Source: Sulfitobacter sp. HGT1
GTDB taxonomy: Bacteria > Pseudomonadota > Alphaproteobacteria > Rhodobacterales > Rhodobacteraceae
Reading direction: 5' to 3'
Assembly: GCF_013282155.1 (NCBI RefSeq)
Contig: NZ_BLWI01000008.1
Span: forward strand, 1-64,000
Length of the DNA stretch: 64,000 bases
Of this stretch, positions 63,977-64,000 are shown one piece after another. Position 1 is the first letter of the stretch; each line of letters begins with the position of its first letter. The position numbers were made by a program, and so were the translations under genes. The notes beneath the pieces are model-generated. The model was not told where the DNA came from. It saw nothing but the letters and a program-made list of their open reading frames with translations, and did not search any database.

Positions 63977-64000
63977 ATGGCCGGTACACGCACAGAAACA
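63977..64000 (+). CDS. Start of a gene cut by the window edge, probably fumarate hydratase class II
   Basis: ATG 63977 with CAGGAGC seven bases before. Only eight residues are visible, MAGTRTET. Class II fumarases of this group open with a similar TRTETDSFG-type sequence, and fumC often follows sspB in roseobacters. The call rests on that resemblance and context alone. Confidence 0.4.

Overview
The window is a chromosomal segment of a marine alphaproteobacterium of the Roseobacter group (Rhodobacterales). The genus cannot be resolved by reading alone. Evidence: a DMSP demethylase gene (dmdA) with acuI; a trgA-trgB-cysK tellurite locus as known from Rhodobacter; a circularly permuted two-piece tmRNA whose tag reads ANDNRAPMAMAA; a ChpT phosphotransferase; an alpha-type SspB; and a ribosomal protein L21 with a long helix-hairpin-helix tail. 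Apart from the first 3.7 kb, which is visibly AT-rich, the sequence is GC-rich and densely coding.

Layout. 1-3764: the right end of a genomic island. It holds the end of an IS21-family element with the first codons of istA, a ClpP-fold exported protein flanked by two ~295-bp direct repeats, and a tyrosine integrase beside the 3' end of tRNA-Ser(CGA). 3.9-17 kb: housekeeping genes. These are a tandem DUF2059 pair, rplU-rpmA, a LysE exporter, a GNAT, obgE-proB-proA, chpT facing a DUF3553 gene, olsB-olsA (ornithine lipids), a GAF gene with a C9T7 tract, rpsB-tsf and aroQ. 17-28.5 kb: a rhodanese, an FkbM methyltransferase, the phosphate operon pstSCAB-phoU-phoB with phoR and a Pho box, then a gamma-carbonic anhydrase, gmk and yicC. 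28.7-38.5 kb: a PAS protein, class II DAHP synthase, a GlxA-type regulator and a LIV-type ABC transporter operon with two small exported Cys-containing proteins interleaved.

38.6-47 kb: a HerA-like ATPase; a gene-free stretch with two candidate small RNAs; IalB; an envelope operon (L,D-transpeptidase, LpxD-like acyltransferase, ACP, ketoacyl synthase) divergent from a MepK-like endopeptidase; and a YqaA protein. 47.5-56.1 kb: tRNA-Ser(GGA), then one uninterrupted minus-strand stress series phrB-cfa-trgA-trgB-cysK-mscS-alaX preceded by a sigma32-like promoter. 56.2-61.3 kb: a minus-strand series DUF2182-DUF1326-DinB-dmdA-acuI, divergent from a FadR-type regulator with two palindromic operators. 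This links three uncharacterised genes to DMSP catabolism and is the most interesting system in the window. 61.3-64 kb: ssrA, a small ORF coupled to chrA, sspB, and the start of a probable fumC.

A 31-bp dispersed repeat occurs three times in intergenic positions (10336, 38565, 61764). No rRNA, CRISPR array or prophage structural gene was seen.
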